A DNA stretch of 64,000 nucleotides from Paramecium sonneborni (taxonomy: Eukaryota > Ciliophora > Oligohymenophorea > Peniculida > Parameciidae): NCBI GenBank assembly GCA_905182985.1, contig CAJJDN010000052.1, positions 187,551 through 251,550 on the forward strand. The letters are read 5' to 3'. The position numbers were made by a program, and so were the translations under genes. The notes beneath the pieces are model-generated. The model had not been told where the DNA came from, ran no database searches, and saw nothing but the letters and a program-made list of their open reading frames with translations. This document shows, piece after piece, positions 49,197 to 63,587 of this stretch. The stretch's first letter is position 1, and the number at the start of each line of letters is the position of its first letter.

Positions 49197-50764
49197 TCAT
49201 ATTCTTTTTTAAAGAAAATTGTTAAAGTCATTTGGGCAATTATGGTTTTCACTAAATTATAAATCATCTTATAGTTGCTAATCAATTGGTCCAAAACTTT
49301 TAAAAAGTAGATTCTTGGATTCAGCTGTTGAATTAATAGTTTTATTTTTAACAGATTCATGTTTATTTAATCTTTCTTATTTAATAGAAGGTTCCATAGA
49401 GTTCTTTCTTGAAATATTAGAAGATTTTTAATAGATTGAATCGACCAAACTGAATTTTAATAAATCATCTAAACAATTAGAATCTAGATTTTCTCTAAAA
49501 AAGTCCTATTCTAGACATTCCTTTAAAGTGAATCTATATTTAGGTTAAGTTCGAGTCATTTAGATTAAAAGATTTTTCAATGATTAAGGCAGTTTAATTT
49601 TATCATTAAAACTTAAACTACCTGTATTACTCTATTTGAAAGGATGAATACCATAGAAACTATAAATTAATTGATAAAAATTACATTTCATAAATGATGA
49701 TACCTAAACTATAAACATCACATTATGTAGTATACATTTTTTATTTTTCTTTATATTCTTAAACTTCAGGTGCTGCATATCCAGGAGTACCACAATTATA
49801 TAGTACATGCTCTTAATATTTATAATTAGTTGAAAATCCAAAATCAATAATTGCTATATCAGTACTGAAAGGATCTTTGTCTTTGTACATAATATTTTAA
49901 GGTTTTAAATCTCTATGCATTATTTGTTATGAATGAACATAATTCATAGTTTCTAGAATATCTCTTACTAATTGTTATTTCTATTAAAGGGAGAAATTCT
50001 ATAGTTTTTCATATAAATGACCCCCTTCATAATAAGTCATTATTAATTCTACAGAATCTAAATCTTAAAATAAAAAAGATACCTTCATTTTCATATACTT
50101 CATATAATTTTGGAATGTTTGGATTGTCAAGACTACGCATAATAAATATTTCTTCAGCTAAACTCTTTGCTTATTTTTCTCTCATTTTATGACCTAAAGG
50201 GGCCTTTGTCACTTTCTTAATTGCAAATTTTTAATCATTTTGATGATTTATCACAAATACCTAGAAATAATTAATCTTAATAAAATTACTTCAGAAGTTA
50301 TACCTTCACCTATTTTTTACCTAAAACTTTAAAATATTAAAGGTATAGATTCTTAAATGCAATTCTGTTTCAATTCAACAACAAAATTCTCGACTTCTTC
50401 TGTTTTATTTCCAGATTGAAGTACTATTTAAGAAAAATCATGTGATAGAGTAATAAGAATTGTATTGTCTTTGTTTCGAAAAGAACAATATACATTTTTA
50501 AGAAGGAGAAAACCTCCAATTTCACCATTCTTTATAAAATCACTTATAAAATAAATTCCTTACCTTTCGAAAATAGAATAAGTGTTATCTATATATTTTG
50601 TATCTGCGAGGAGTTATTATTTTAAGTATTTGCCCTTGTTTAAACAATACGATAGTCTTTTGATCTTCAGACAATTTATGAAAATCGTAATTAACTAAGG
50701 CACTCAAGTCTCTATTCCAAAAGGATTACTATTTTGAGTATACGAAATATAAAGAGTGTTTCAT
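49197..50764 (-). CDS. Ser/Thr protein kinase, CaMK-like, with N-terminal non-kinase domain
   Basis: From ATG 50764 (MKHSLYFVYSKQQSFWNRD) to TGA 49197. The first about 130 residues (QGQILKIITPRRYK, GEIGGFLLLKNVYC) may be a PH-like module found ahead of many Paramecium CaMK-like kinases; this is weak. Kinase: KIGEGITSEV loop, ATP lysine in FAIKKVTKAP, YYEGGHLYEKL hinge, MHRDLKPQNIMY catalytic loop, IIDFGFSTNY with DFG, NCGTPGYAAPEV and the C-lobe DVYSLGIIIYEM. All catalytic residues are present, so it should be active. The C-terminal tail is Ser/Asn-rich (RENLDSNCLDDLLKFSLVD). Several introns of 19-25 nt interrupt it. Its start is divergent, about 280 bp from the next gene's stop. Confidence 0.85.
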
Positions 50765-51047
50765 TAAAAATTATAATTAATAAAAATCATACTCAATTTT
50801 GATGATATCCAAACCAAAATTAAGAATATTATTCACACTGTTAATCAATACAAATAAAAACAAAAAAAATCACTAAATTGTAAATAAAATCATGTATAAA
50901 CATTAATCAAAGAACTTATTTCATTGAATTAGATAAACTTAAAAATTAATCAGTTTTAATTATTTTTTTACATAAATTGTAAATATTTATTTTCAATTTT
51001 ATATCATTAGAATTAATATTTAAATCATTTCATTATCCATTAAATAC

Positions 51048-52142
51048 TCAAGCATTTAATTTTCTATTAAGTTTTTCAAGGGCAGCCTTATTTTCAGCTT
51101 CATAATGTATAGCATCCTTTATAAAAAAATCTATCGTCTTCTATAAAGCATTGATTAAAGGAGTGAATTATAAACCTAATTCTTTTATTTTTTTATTGCT
51201 AATAATTCCACAATCAACTGAAGGATAAAACCTATTAGCTTCTATTACATGTTTAATATTCAATTATTTATTATTTGATAATTTATCAAGCTAAAATTAT
51301 TATTAAAGTATTACTATAACCTAAGCTAATTCAATATATGAAATTGTTTCATCAAAACAAACATTATAAATTTAATTTTATTATGGAATATTTTAAATGA
51401 AATATTTAATGCAATTCACAACATCAGTGCTATATACAAGACTAATTTATTCAGATTGAACAGCTTAATCCTATAATAATATTTATAATATTTACCACTT
51501 AAATTGGATATTTTTCATTTTATTAAAGCCATTTCACTAAAGCAAAAAACCTTCCAGAATCATCAAAAGGTCCAATTACATCAGGAAGTCTTAAAATAAC
51601 ATATCTAAATGAACCTTCTATTACATAATTTTATAGAAACTCTTCACATTTTAATTTATTCTAAATTTATTCATATTAATTATTACATGGCCATAACTTT
51701 CTCTTTTCTTATGTGAATTTGGTAACTCTTTTCTTTAATCTTAATCTTCAGTTATTGGAATCTCTTTTATCTTACAAACATCATAGATTGAATCTGTAGA
51801 TATAAAAATATATAAATTGCATAATCCTCTTAGTGCACCATATACTGATTTCACTTAATTACTATAAAATGCAGAAAAATCAATAACAGTTTCCCATTTC
51901 CTATCATCAACACCAACACCAAGTTTTTTAGAAAGATACCTAATTAATGTTGTAAAATCGGTAGTATCTTCTCGATTACCATATGTATAATAAACATTTT
52001 TTATTTAGTTTACTGCATTATTCCAATAGTTTTTTCCTCTGTTTATATAATGAACTTCATAAGATTCATTTTCAGAAAGATCTTATAATAATTCTTTTCC
52101 CATAAAAGTTGAACCACCAAGTATAAGTATTAATTTCTTCAT
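51048..52142 (-). CDS. Extended SDR (NAD-dependent epimerase/dehydratase-like), 346 aa
   Basis: Rossmann-fold enzyme acting on nucleotide sugars or a related substrate; specificity is not readable. ATG 52142 gives MKKLILILGGSTFMGKEL with the nucleotide-binding G-G-S-T-F-M-G loop. HYINRGKNYWNN and GNREDTTDF (acidic, NAD-type) follow, then TVIDFSAFYSNQVKSV and LYIFISTDSIYD (active-site Thr/Ser). A 26-nt intron then joins RESYGHNKLKCEEFL, giving an intact Y-x-x-x-K. Next are YVILRLPDVIGPFDDSG, ISLVYSTDVVNCIKYF and the C-terminal helices ending LEKLNRKLNA. Two introns (26, 28 nt) leave 1041 nt. It resembles the plant CSP41/isoflavone-reductase side of the family more than UDP-Glc epimerases. Stop TGA 51048-51050. 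Confidence 0.8.
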
Positions 52143-52220
52143 GACACTTTCTTATTTAATAATTAATTAAAATGGAAATATGTGAGTAGTTTAAAGAGAC
52201 TGTAATAATACGCTATTTAA

Positions 52221-52851
52221 ATGTAGCTTCAAGAAAAAGATGATAATAAAAGATTAACTATGATGTTTAGTGTATGTAGAAAATTGAGTAGAATATTGCC
52301 ATTTCCTAATGTTATCTAAGTGTTGTAATAAAAACCAAATATTTTGAAATATTTACTGATTGCCAGTCAATTATTTGAAAATAGTGTATTACATATTTTA
52401 TTCTAGGCCTTGTTATTATTTTATGCTTTATAAGATAGATATTGGGAAGAATAGGATTATGTCAATCTATATTTTGATAGTGTTATCAAATGTTTAATTA
52501 ATCAGGAGAGTAATGTACTAATTAATGACATTTTTAGTATATTGTCAAACTGTGATTAATAATGAAACCAAGCTTAGATGGTTTCTTTTAGAAAATTCTA
52601 AAAATTTTATCAATAAAATCTAACTACCCTTTTTCAATAATGAAAATATTTGCTAAAAGATTAATAACTTCTTTAAAAGTTTCATTAAATACAATTCTAA
52701 TTTTGATATGCTTAATTCTTGTTTCCAATTTGCATTAGAAAAGAGAAATACTTGGATTTTATTAAGAGATTTAGATTTATAATTTGAAATTGATGTTGAA
52801 GATTGTATTATTTTTAAACTAATTAAGAATTGGTTGCTATAAGTTAAGTGA
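52221..52851 (+). CDS. Hypothetical helical protein, 200 aa
   Basis: ATG 52221 (MQLQEKDDNKRLTMMFSVC) to TGA 52849-52851; one 28-nt intron after NQE leaves 603 nt. The sequence is a series of helices rich in Leu, Phe and Cys (LLIASQLFENSVLHILFQ, RWFLLENSKNFINKIQ, CFQFALEKRNTWILLRDL), resembling an armadillo/HEAT-type or TPR-free alpha solenoid. Not recognised. Its stop overlaps the next gene's start as TGATG, sharing one base. It may be a separate upstream gene or the 5' part of one larger gene. Confidence 0.6.
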
Positions 52852-55425
52852 TGAGCACTAAAAATTTAGATTTTATCAGTGAAAAAATAGAATAAAAAAG
52901 AGAAGAAGCATCAAATTATGGATTAACAAAAAAATAAATGAAATAATAAATGTTAGAAGAATGGTTATTTTAACCAAGTGAAGTACCTTTATTAGTAGCT
53001 AATCATGCCACAGTTGATTAATTAAGTAGCGAAGTTTTTAAATCAAATTTACTCTTAGATTTGTTTCTATCATTTATATTGTTTCCTACAAAAAATCCTT
53101 AAGTTGTTCCAAATGTAAAAACAATCCTTATTTTAGAAATTATATAATATTTATGTAGATCTTAATCCTCCAGAACCTCCTTCGTTTAGACAACTTAATG
53201 TTAATGTATCATAAGAAAGAAGACCACTTATCTAATTTAGAGCTTTTAGAACTATGTAAGTCATAACTGATAACAGAAACAATTTTTTGTTAACGAGAGC
53301 TAACAAAGAATATTATTAAAGAGCTTATTCAATGATATATGAATGTTTAAAATAGGACTTAGTAGCTATCACTATTTGCCCAGAAATAATTGTATAATAT
53401 CTATCCTTCCTTTTATATTAAGAACCTGAAGTTTCAATATTCTTTCTAGTTTTTTATAACATTCCTTACAGATTAATGCTCTTTTTAGATATTCCAGAAA
53501 TTTCATAATTTTTTACCTAACTCATTAATTTTATATCTACTCCATATAACAAAGTTAATATAGATTCAAATTAATTGATATGGAAATATTTTGAAATATC
53601 TAATTTTTTTTCTGATTTACTAAATATGACTATATTTGATACTAAAACCATAGATAATGTTATTACTTAAAAATCGAATGAATTTTATAGACCTAAAAAT
53701 ATAGAAGAGTATTTAAAAAGACCAGATTTCACTCCATTATAAGTGGAAAAACAATTTCCTTAACCAGAATAAAAAAAAGTTGCAGAAGAAATAGATGAAT
53801 TAGATTAAGATCTTGATCTTATTTTTAATTATCTTCCTAATAAATGTTAAAAAACACTTAAAATCTTTGAAAGAATGTTTGATTAAGCATAAAAGAAAAA
53901 AGAAAGTAAAGCAAAATAAAGAATGTCTTTAACAGGAGCCCCACCTTAATTTTTACAAACAAAAAATCTTAAAACAGAAGATTAAACTCCAATAACTTTC
54001 AGTCCTACCAGAAGAAGAACAATATTAGCTCCAAGATTAGCCTCTATACTTGATGGAAGCCTTAAAAAATCATTAGTTGTTAATCCTGTTGAATTTGATA
54101 ATATGCCTTAATCTACTACAAATAGTACAACTAGAAGTCAATTACAAGCTCTCACAAATCCAAACAATTTATTTGGAGTGTTAAATGAATAAATCTAATT
54201 GATAAACAAAAAGAATTCTTAAGATTTAATTCAAAAGCCTATGTATTAGAGAATGCTAGTTAAAAAACCAACTTAAATAATTACATTACATAGTAGATCA
54301 ATGTCGAATCAAAAACGATTAAGTTAGTAGTCTTCACAAATCAACATTACTGAATCTCTTAATAAATCAAGGATGTAAAACTCTATAATTTTAAATAAAT
54401 TCACTCACTTAGTTGGATCTATGAAAAGCTATGACATTGAAAAAGAATTTTGTATTTATCCTCCAGAATTGAAGGATTAATAGATAGATGATTTTGAAAA
54501 ATTGGCTTTTGATGAAGATTTCCAGAAACTCTCATAGAAAAATGAGAATTATACAAAAGGAGCTATGTAATGCATTTATGATATCTTACATACAATTTTC
54601 ACTTAAAGGAAGTTTATTTTATAAAATAATCACCATTTTGAAAATCCAGAATTCTATCTAAATATCTTAATGGGAGAAGATAAATCTTAATTTATAAATC
54701 TTATAGCTAAAAATTATTTATTGAAATAAAAATCAGAAGAAGACTTGTTATGTACCTTTATGGTTGCAGGTAGAATTTATAATTTAATTTTATCTTAATA
54801 CAATCTTAAATCATTTTCAATTAACTTTCATGAACATTTAATCTTGATATGTAAGATTCTTTTAACCTAACTTCTAACATCAAAATTATCAATTAGAGCA
54901 ATTACATTATTAGAAAGTGTTACTTTAATTTTAGAAAACACAAAGTAATAATTACTAACTCATATTCCAATTTCTTTTTGGCATTTAATGATTGAATCTT
55001 ATTCAATTCACACTAATAATTAAATTTTTAATAACTATTTTAGAAGAATATTGATTACTACCTTTATATATGGAAATTTAGTTATTTATAATAGAATTCT
55101 ACTAAAAATTAATTTTCTCTCCTATTTTAAAGACAATCCAGATTAAATTAAATTAGTTTTTCTGGTATTATACATGATGTTTAAATTAAGATAAGATGGA
55201 TTAAAGCAGTTAAAGAAATAAATTACATTATTATCTTCTTGGAATGCATTAACAGATTATTTCAAAAAGTAAATTAATTTTTTAATTATTTTCAGAGATT
55301 TATAAAGCCTTGAATAATAAAAATTTTAAGAATACACAAAGGGCTTTCGAAGTGAAGATATTGCTCAGATTTAAACATTGATTGAAAACAGAGATTCAAA
55401 AAAGAATAAATTTTATAAACCTTGA
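52851..55425 (+). CDS. Large hypothetical protein, 850 aa
   Basis: ATG 52851 (MSTKNLDFISEKIEQKREE) to TGA 55423-55425; one 22-nt intron after VVPN leaves 2553 nt. The N-terminus (PLLVANHATVDQLSSEVFKS, FVDLNPPEPPSFRQLNVNV-like region, RPLIQFRAFRTMQVITDN) is helical with Pro-rich loops. The middle is disordered and basic, with Ser/Thr/Pro clusters (TPITFSPTRRRTILAPRLAS). The C-terminal about 350 residues return to long helices (FICYPPELKDQ-like start, HLILICKILLTQLLTSKLS, FWHLMIESYSIHTNNQ, LVFLVLYMMFKLRQDGLKQ). No known domain; the helical ends could be HEAT-like. Clear coding length with few introns argues for a genuine, conserved gene. Confidence 0.7.
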
Positions 55426-55618
55426 TTACATATAAAATATAAATCAATTTGAAAGCTTTTTATATCTTTCTAAAATTGCGAATCGATAATTTTATAAAAT
55501 TGGATATTTTTTTTATCTTTTTTAGAGAATTAAAATTTAAATGAAAACTTATCTGCTTAAAATTAATATTATTGATCATATATATTAAAAAAATCATTTT
55601 TTGTCAACTAAAAACTTA

Positions 55619-57287
<1,669 letters not shown>

Positions 57288-57542
57288 TTTTATTGATAAA
57301 ATTCAATTTTTCATATTAATAATATTTAATAATTCAATGAAGAATTAAAAAATTCTACAGAAGATTTATGAATCAAAATCTACAATTATTTATAAAGTTA
57401 GAAAAAATATAAGATAATAATAAGGAAGATGTGTAAATGAATTTCTTTAAAAATATCAAGATTATGCATAGGCAAACATATGTAAGATATTATTTCTTTA
57501 TAAAATTATGATATATTTGTTTAAATTTATATATCTATTGTA

Positions 57543-59802
57543 TCATGATTATTCTTAAATTGCTTTTTCTTCTTATAATGCAATTTCTAATCTACCTTCA
57601 ACAAATTTAGACCAACTTGGTGCTTAAGCTTATTTATAAAGTTTTATCATAAGTTGATCTTTCTTTATAATCTTTTACAAATCTGTAAAATAACCTTCCA
57701 TATCATTCATTAATTTATTCTTTAATCTATTTTATTATCTTAAACAATCCTCCCATAATTTTTATACAAATCTTTATTATATTTTTTAAGAAGGGTCTTA
57801 TCTTAATTCAACTGACTTATTTTATAAAAATGGAGTATATTGAACTAAAAAATAATATATACCTCCTCTTAAAGGATTTTCTGGATTCAACAATTCTTCC
57901 TACAATTAAGGCATTTTTTCTGCAAATTTTTTTACATTTAGATATTCTTCATCTGTGTCTTAATGATTTAAAAGCTTATTAAATTAATAATTATACAATT
58001 AATTAATCTGGTTATAATTATGGACCTTAACATGCCTCTTCTTCTTCTTATTATTCTTATTCAATTTATTTTTATTAAGGTTATTATTATTGTTAGGGTT
58101 ATTAAATTTCTTGTTTTTGTTATTTTTAAAGAACTGGTTCATTTGGTATTTCCTTAAGTTTTTATTCTAAATATTAATCTAAACCATTTCTTTTATCAAA
58201 TTTTGGATATGTTTTTACTATTTATGCTGTTGTGACAGTTTTTTTTTTATTAATTGATTCTCTTAACATAATACAATATTATAAAACTGTTTTATCATTT
58301 AATAAAAGATCTCTTTCTATTGTAGACATATCTAGTAAATCATTTAATTAAATTTTTCCTTATCCTTTAAGATCATTAGATAGCCATCCTTTTTTGAATG
58401 CTTTTATATCAATAACAGATAAATGAATCTCTTTTGCACCATTTTTGAATTCTTTTAAATTTATGTCTTAAACATAACCTAATTTACCAGAACCATCTGC
58501 TTATTCAGTTTTACCTTAATAAACTTGACTAAAATAAATTAATAATTAAATACTTTCCAATTGTTAATTCATATTAGAGAAACAATTTATCTCCATTTAC
58601 AAAATTTTTAAATTGAATTCTTAATGATCCATTTGGAACATCCTTATTTACAGTTGAAATTTCTCTATTTTCTGATTCTAATTTAAAAATGGGCAAAGGT
58701 GTCCATCGTGCATTTTTTTGATCTTATAAATACTTCTATAATTCTTCATATCTGGCAAAATATTATTTGCATATATCTGATGGATTTACTTTTTGCATTT
58801 ACTTTGTTCCAGGTATAACTTAAATAATTGGTTTAGCAAGGGATGCTACTTTATAATAAAGTTATTCTTCTTTTGAAGCCTAGTTAACCTAATCTATCAT
58901 ATTTGTAATTTTAGCCTAAAATTCAACATTTGGCATCCCTAAAAATTATTCTTCAGTAATTTCTTTGAATTCTGATATATAAAACTTTGAAAAATCAATA
59001 TTTTTGCCTTCCTTCAAATCATTTTAAATTGCCTTGCTTTTTTCTAATTTTTCTATTAAAAATTCAATTAACTCTCTTTTCTCTTCCTTCATATGAGTAC
59101 TTAAATATTATGTCAAATTTAAATATTCTTTATGTCTTATTAGTAATTCTTTTGCTTTTTCTTTATATGGTTTCTCTTAGAATTCTTCAAATAAGAATTT
59201 TTAAGTTAAATCAGGGCCGCATCCAAATGTTTAACAAATTTTATCAAACTACTTATTTTTTAAATCTTCTAATTCTTTATTCAATGTCTTGCATCTCATG
59301 CCTAATCTATTCTTCATTGCAGATGTAGCAACCTTAAATTTATTCTATTCCTCTTGAAATGTTTTACTCACCATATTTATGTATTACCCTTCTTTGATTT
59401 TTTCATCTTTTATATTTTATATAATTGTAGAAAGTTATTTTTGCATTTCAGATACCTATAGATTAAATAATAAGGTTATACTAGATTTTTATAAAAGTTT
59501 GTCATTTCAAGGTTTTTTTTAAAATTAGGCAAAATGTTTTGATTGATATAACCTATATCAAATTTAAGAACACTCATAGATTATAATTTGGAGGGAACAG
59601 TATATTAGTTTTCAAGTGTCACTAGATCTATAGCTCCTTTTTAATTATTAGATGAAGCTTATTATTATGGATTCCGCATTAACTTTTATTATTATGCACC
59701 TTATGAATTTGATGGTTTTTCATATTCTGCAAGCATTTAATCATAGACGTCGATTGATTAGGCTGCTTAGCCAATTTTATTGTTAATTTTGCCAGTAGCC
59801 AT
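57543..59802 (-). CDS. C2-domain coiled-coil protein, possibly CC2D1-like
   Basis: From ATG 59802 (MATGKINNKIGQAAQSIDV) to TGA 57543-57545. An N-terminal polar segment (LAEYEKPSNSQGAQQQKL) precedes a conserved-looking helical region (SKLQSMSVLKFDIGYINQN). A coiled coil follows (MQKQLSTIIQNIKDEKIKE; RLGMRCKTLNKELEDLK), then LLIRHKEYLNLTQYLSTH. Next comes a C2-like beta domain: GSLRIQFKNFVNGDKLFLQY, QADGSGKLGYVQDINLKEF, KGWLSNDLKGQGKIQL. The C-terminal part is Q/P-rich (QQPQQQQPQQKQIEQEQQ) and ends with helices (APSWSKFVEGRLEIALQEE). Several 25-nt introns. Order and C2 position recall the CC2D1/Lgd family that regulates ESCRT-III, but DM14 repeats are not convincing, so this is tentative. Confidence 0.55.
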
Positions 59803-59832
59803 ATTTCAAAAATAGAATAATATTCTTACAAC

Positions 59833-59972
59833 TATTATTAAAGTTTTTTCATTTCTGGATCATCATCAAATGCATTATCTTCATTTATATTAGGTTCAAT
59901 CTCATCTACATCTTCACCTAATTATAATGCATATTCTTTTAGAAGATCATTTACATTCCTTTTTGGCTACAT
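59833..59972 (-). other. Possible small ORF or 5' exon upstream of the C2-domain gene
   Basis: From ATG 59972: MQPKRNVNDLLKEYALQLGE, then DVDEIEPNINEDNAFDDDP. Acidic and open in frame, but no GT-AG intron of normal size joins it to the C2-domain gene. It may be a separate small gene, the real N-terminus of that gene with an intron I failed to see, or an untranslated leader. Confidence 0.3.
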
Positions 59973-60072
59973 CCTATTATTAATATTTATGAATTTTATT
60001 AAAAAATATTTTATAATATGAATACGTATGTCTAGAGAAAGAATTTATAAATTTTCAAAATTGTATATATCA

Positions 60073-60753
60073 TCAAACCAGAGTTTGTTTTTATTAGTTA
60101 TTTTCTTGTTCCTTTTAATCTATACTATCTTGTCTTTCATCGGAGGATTGAGTTCTTGTAGACTTTAAAATTTATTTCTCATCATTTTATTTTTCGTCAT
60201 TTTATTTCTCTTTAAATTTACTTATATAATTTTTAAGTATTTGATTTCTATATTATTTTTAATTCTTTTGATTAATTCGGTATATTTTTTTTTATTCTAA
60301 TTTATATTATTCTTCATTTTATTCTAATACTGTCAAAAAGTGATTTTAGCAATATGAGTATTATGATGGTTCTGTTTAATCTGATGCTCTACTTATATTT
60401 TCATCTTGTATTATCTATTTAGAAAGTAATTTAGAGCATTTTTTATTAGATTTAGAAGTAGATAATCCAATTTTTATTTTCTTTTGTTAATCGATCTCTG
60501 TTACTTAATTTATTTTTAACATTTGTTCTGGTTAGGATTATGATTCTGTTTGAGTTTCTTAATTCTATGTTATTTTTTTTCTTTTTGCTGAAAGATCAAA
60601 TTATTAAACATAAATTGTTTCTATTTTTGACTCTTAGCAAAATATTAGAGGTTCAACATAAATATTTTCAACTTTATCTGTTTAAGATTTCATTTTCTTT
60701 AAGGTATTAATGATATTTTATGGTATAACCATTAATTTTTGTAAAAATTCCAT
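60073..60753 (-). CDS. Hypothetical Gln/Lys/Ser-rich protein, 226 aa
   Basis: Intronless ORF of 227 codons from ATG 60753 (MEFLQKLMVIPQNIINTLK) to TGA 60073-60075. After a short N-terminal helix and YVEPLIFCQESKIETIY the protein is very polar: KIKIGLSTSKSNKKC, ENISRASDQTEPSQYSY, NEEQYKLEQKKIYRINQK, and a short internal repeat KQNDEKQNDEKQ near residue 185. No domain recognised. The duplicated NDEKQ suggests recent slippage. Likely a disordered, phosphorylatable protein. It starts about 130 bp from the PIP kinase stop on the same strand. Confidence 0.55.
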
Positions 60754-60884
60754 TAAATTAATTCTTAATATAAAAAATAATAATAAGATAAATAAAAATA
60801 TATATAAGTTTAATTAACACTAAAATTAAGAAATAATATTCAGGATATTTTTAGTTTATTGATAATTTTTAGATTTAGATATAC

Positions 60885-63213
60885 TCATTATTATAAGGGA
60901 AGGATTCTGCTTACTAATTTTTCTTTAAATCTTTTACTATATCTTTTAGGTTCTTAAGCAGAAGTATCTAATTATAAATTCATTTAGATAATTTTTTTAG
61001 TTTTTCTTTCAAGAGATTTGTTAACATTCCATTATTATAAGTAATCAATAATGCCTATATGATAGTATATCTAAAATTGTTATAAAAAATACTCCTTATT
61101 CTTTAATTGAAGGATTAATATTTATCTGTTAGCCATCTAAATGTTTAATTAATAATTATTTTTGTTCTTTCCAATCAATAATAATAACTAACAAAGAATA
61201 ATCAATAAGTTTTTGTTTTTCTAAAAATTCAGAGTCTTTGAATAAATTTTAGGTTAATTCTTGTTATATTAAAAAAATTATACTTTAAGCAATATTCTAT
61301 TCAACCCAAATTTATTTTTCTATTTTGAAAAAATCTAAATCTTTAAGAGTTAATTTTGATAAATCAGTCTCACTTTTTTTAGCAAGTACTTCTCTATCAT
61401 ACTCAGATCCTTTTAAATCATATGTTCTGTATATGTAATTTTTAGGTATACCAAGTGATAGATTTTTCATTATTAAAAAGTGTACCTTTGCTTCAGATTT
61501 TTCAAATCTTTCAAAAGTATATAATCCATAAATTTTATTTAATAGAGATTGTGGATTATTTGCTTAATAAGTAGCAAAATTTAATAATCTCTTTTTATAT
61601 GTATTAACCTCTGATTATCTCATTGTTTTTATAATCAGTTATTTGTTATGAGAAAAAAAAAAAAATTCTCCACTTTTACCACCATCAGGACCTGTTGATT
61701 ATTCTATATTTAATAAATTCTTTTAAACATCAAAAGAATCTTCTATATTTATATTATCTAAAGTTAAAAAGTAATTAAATATTTTAGGAGCATATAATAT
61801 GCATCTCATTTAAAAAACTTAAATATCTTGAGATTCTTGAATTTATAATTTAAAAAGATCATTATTACTAAGATTTATAACTAAACACTCTTCAACTTCT
61901 TCAGGAATAAATGGTTTTACAGCAGCATCAATTAATTCACTTAAATCCCCTTAACTTGATCCATCTGATTCATTTTTTTCATCATTTATTGCTAAATCTT
62001 TATAAAGTATAATTTATTCTTATTTCTACCTTTTTAATAATTATATGCCAGCCAACATCGAAATAACTTAAGTTTTTTTCATTTCTTTTTGTATCTTTTC
62101 TAAAATATTAAAAGCTATAATAAAATTGTAAAAAATCTTACATGTCATAGATATTTCAATAGATCTAGTTTCAATAGTTTTATTCTAATCTAATTAGATA
62201 TCAGAAGTTTATGAATTTTTAAACTTTAATATAAGAAGAGGATCTCTGGTGATAATTATAACTTAACCTAAAATACATAGTGCTTAAGTAATATTTTAAC
62301 AAGTTGCTGATGGTAATAGATATGTAGTCAGAAAAATATAGCAATTTAATAAATTCATTGCACTGAATACTCCAAGTAAAAATTTCATGACTAAACTAAA
62401 AGTTATGAATTTTTGATAATATTTCAAGTATTAGCCTCTTAATTCATTAATTGAAGACATTTTAGGGACTAATTTTTTAAAAGTCAAAACAATAATTGAT
62501 GACATTGTGGCAAATAAAAGAAATACAATCATATATACTAAAGCAATTATGTAATCCCAAATAGAATCATGAGTAGCTGCAATTGCACAAATTCTAAGAA
62601 AATATAAAATAGATAATACTACCCATTTAAGGAGATTGATATAATATTATTATCAAAAATAAAGTCTAATATAACTAAAAGTATTATTATAGTAGAGAAG
62701 GAGTAATTAAATATTCTAATAAATTTTGTTGTTTACTCTAATGTATTATATACTAAAGCAAGTGGATAAGCAGCAAACATAAAAATGTTTAGATTTGAAA
62801 TCACAAAAACTATAGATGTTACTATTCCTGTAATCTAATTTATTTTTATAACTACTTCACAAAAGATGTTTATTGGAGCTGAGTTGTTTATGAATACATA
62901 CAATGCTGTAGAAAATTCAACTATTGATTATATTCCATTAGTTATTGTAATCACAAATATAATATCTCCAGGACCTCCAAATAATTGAAAGTCTTTAATG
63001 AACTCAAAGATAATTCGGATTGATATCATAAATGTAACAGGAGCTTTGATTGTTCATTCAAATTTTACATAGCAATACAAAAATCCAACAATCAATTGGA
63101 AACAATTTAAGCTTTTGATAATTCATTGCTTATTCTACTTCATCTTAAATTTCATCTTTGCAATCATATAATTAACTTTCGTCATACATTTTAGCCTTTA
63201 ATTCTATGTTCAT
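60885..63213 (-). CDS. Seven-span receptor fused to phosphatidylinositol phosphate kinase (GPCR-PIPK)
   Basis: From ATG 63213 (MNIELKAKMYDESQLYDCK) to TGA 60885-60887. About seven N-terminal membrane spans, for example FVITITNGIQSIVEFSTALY, GIVTSIVFVISNLNIFMFA, FSTIIILLVILDFIFDN, IIALVYMIVFLLFATMSSII and FSLVMKFLLGVFSAMNLL. An acidic linker follows (LINDEKNESDGSSQGDLSE). Then a PIP kinase: glycine loop GGKSGEFFFFSHNKQLIIKT with catalytic Lys, NPQSLLNKIYGLYTFERF, KVHFLIMKNLSL, TYDLKGSEYDRE, TLKDLDFF, DSEFLEKQKLIDYSLLVII, a 22-nt intron and YYHIGIIDYLQQWN, ending EPKRYSKRFKEKLVSRI. Expected to phosphorylate PIP to PIP2 under receptor control. Small introns occur, the first after FVLL. This matches the GPCR-PIPK class known from Dictyostelium RpkA and oomycetes. 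Confidence 0.85.
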
Positions 63214-63587
63214 TAGTAACAAGATTATAATGCAGAATCTAATCATCATCAAAATATATAAAATTTTTGTTTTTTTAATCTATAATTACAATCAAATCAA
63301 GAAAAATATGTTATCCTATTAAAATAATAGTTCATTCAAAACATAATCCCTTAAATTTAATAAGGATAATACAAATAGAACTTAAAATTAATTTCTTCTA
63401 TAAATAGTATTTGGTTAAAACAATATAATAAAATATTTATAATTATTTTCATTACAAATAATATCAATTTATTTAACTTAATTTAAACTAATATTTATTA
63501 TAATTTACTATGATATAAATTCATAAAATGATAGATATAAAATTGAAAATAAATAAATAAATGTACATTTAAATAAATATGTTATTT
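63214..63587. other. AT-rich intergenic
   Basis: About 375 bp between two minus-strand genes with no gene-like frame. It should contain the promoter of the receptor-PIP kinase gene. Confidence 0.55.

Noticed and set aside
58987..59328. Plus-strand ORF of 113 codons, Leu/Phe-rich
   Set aside because: Antisense of a Lys/Glu-rich coiled coil in the C2-domain gene; such antisense reads as Leu/Phe/Ser.
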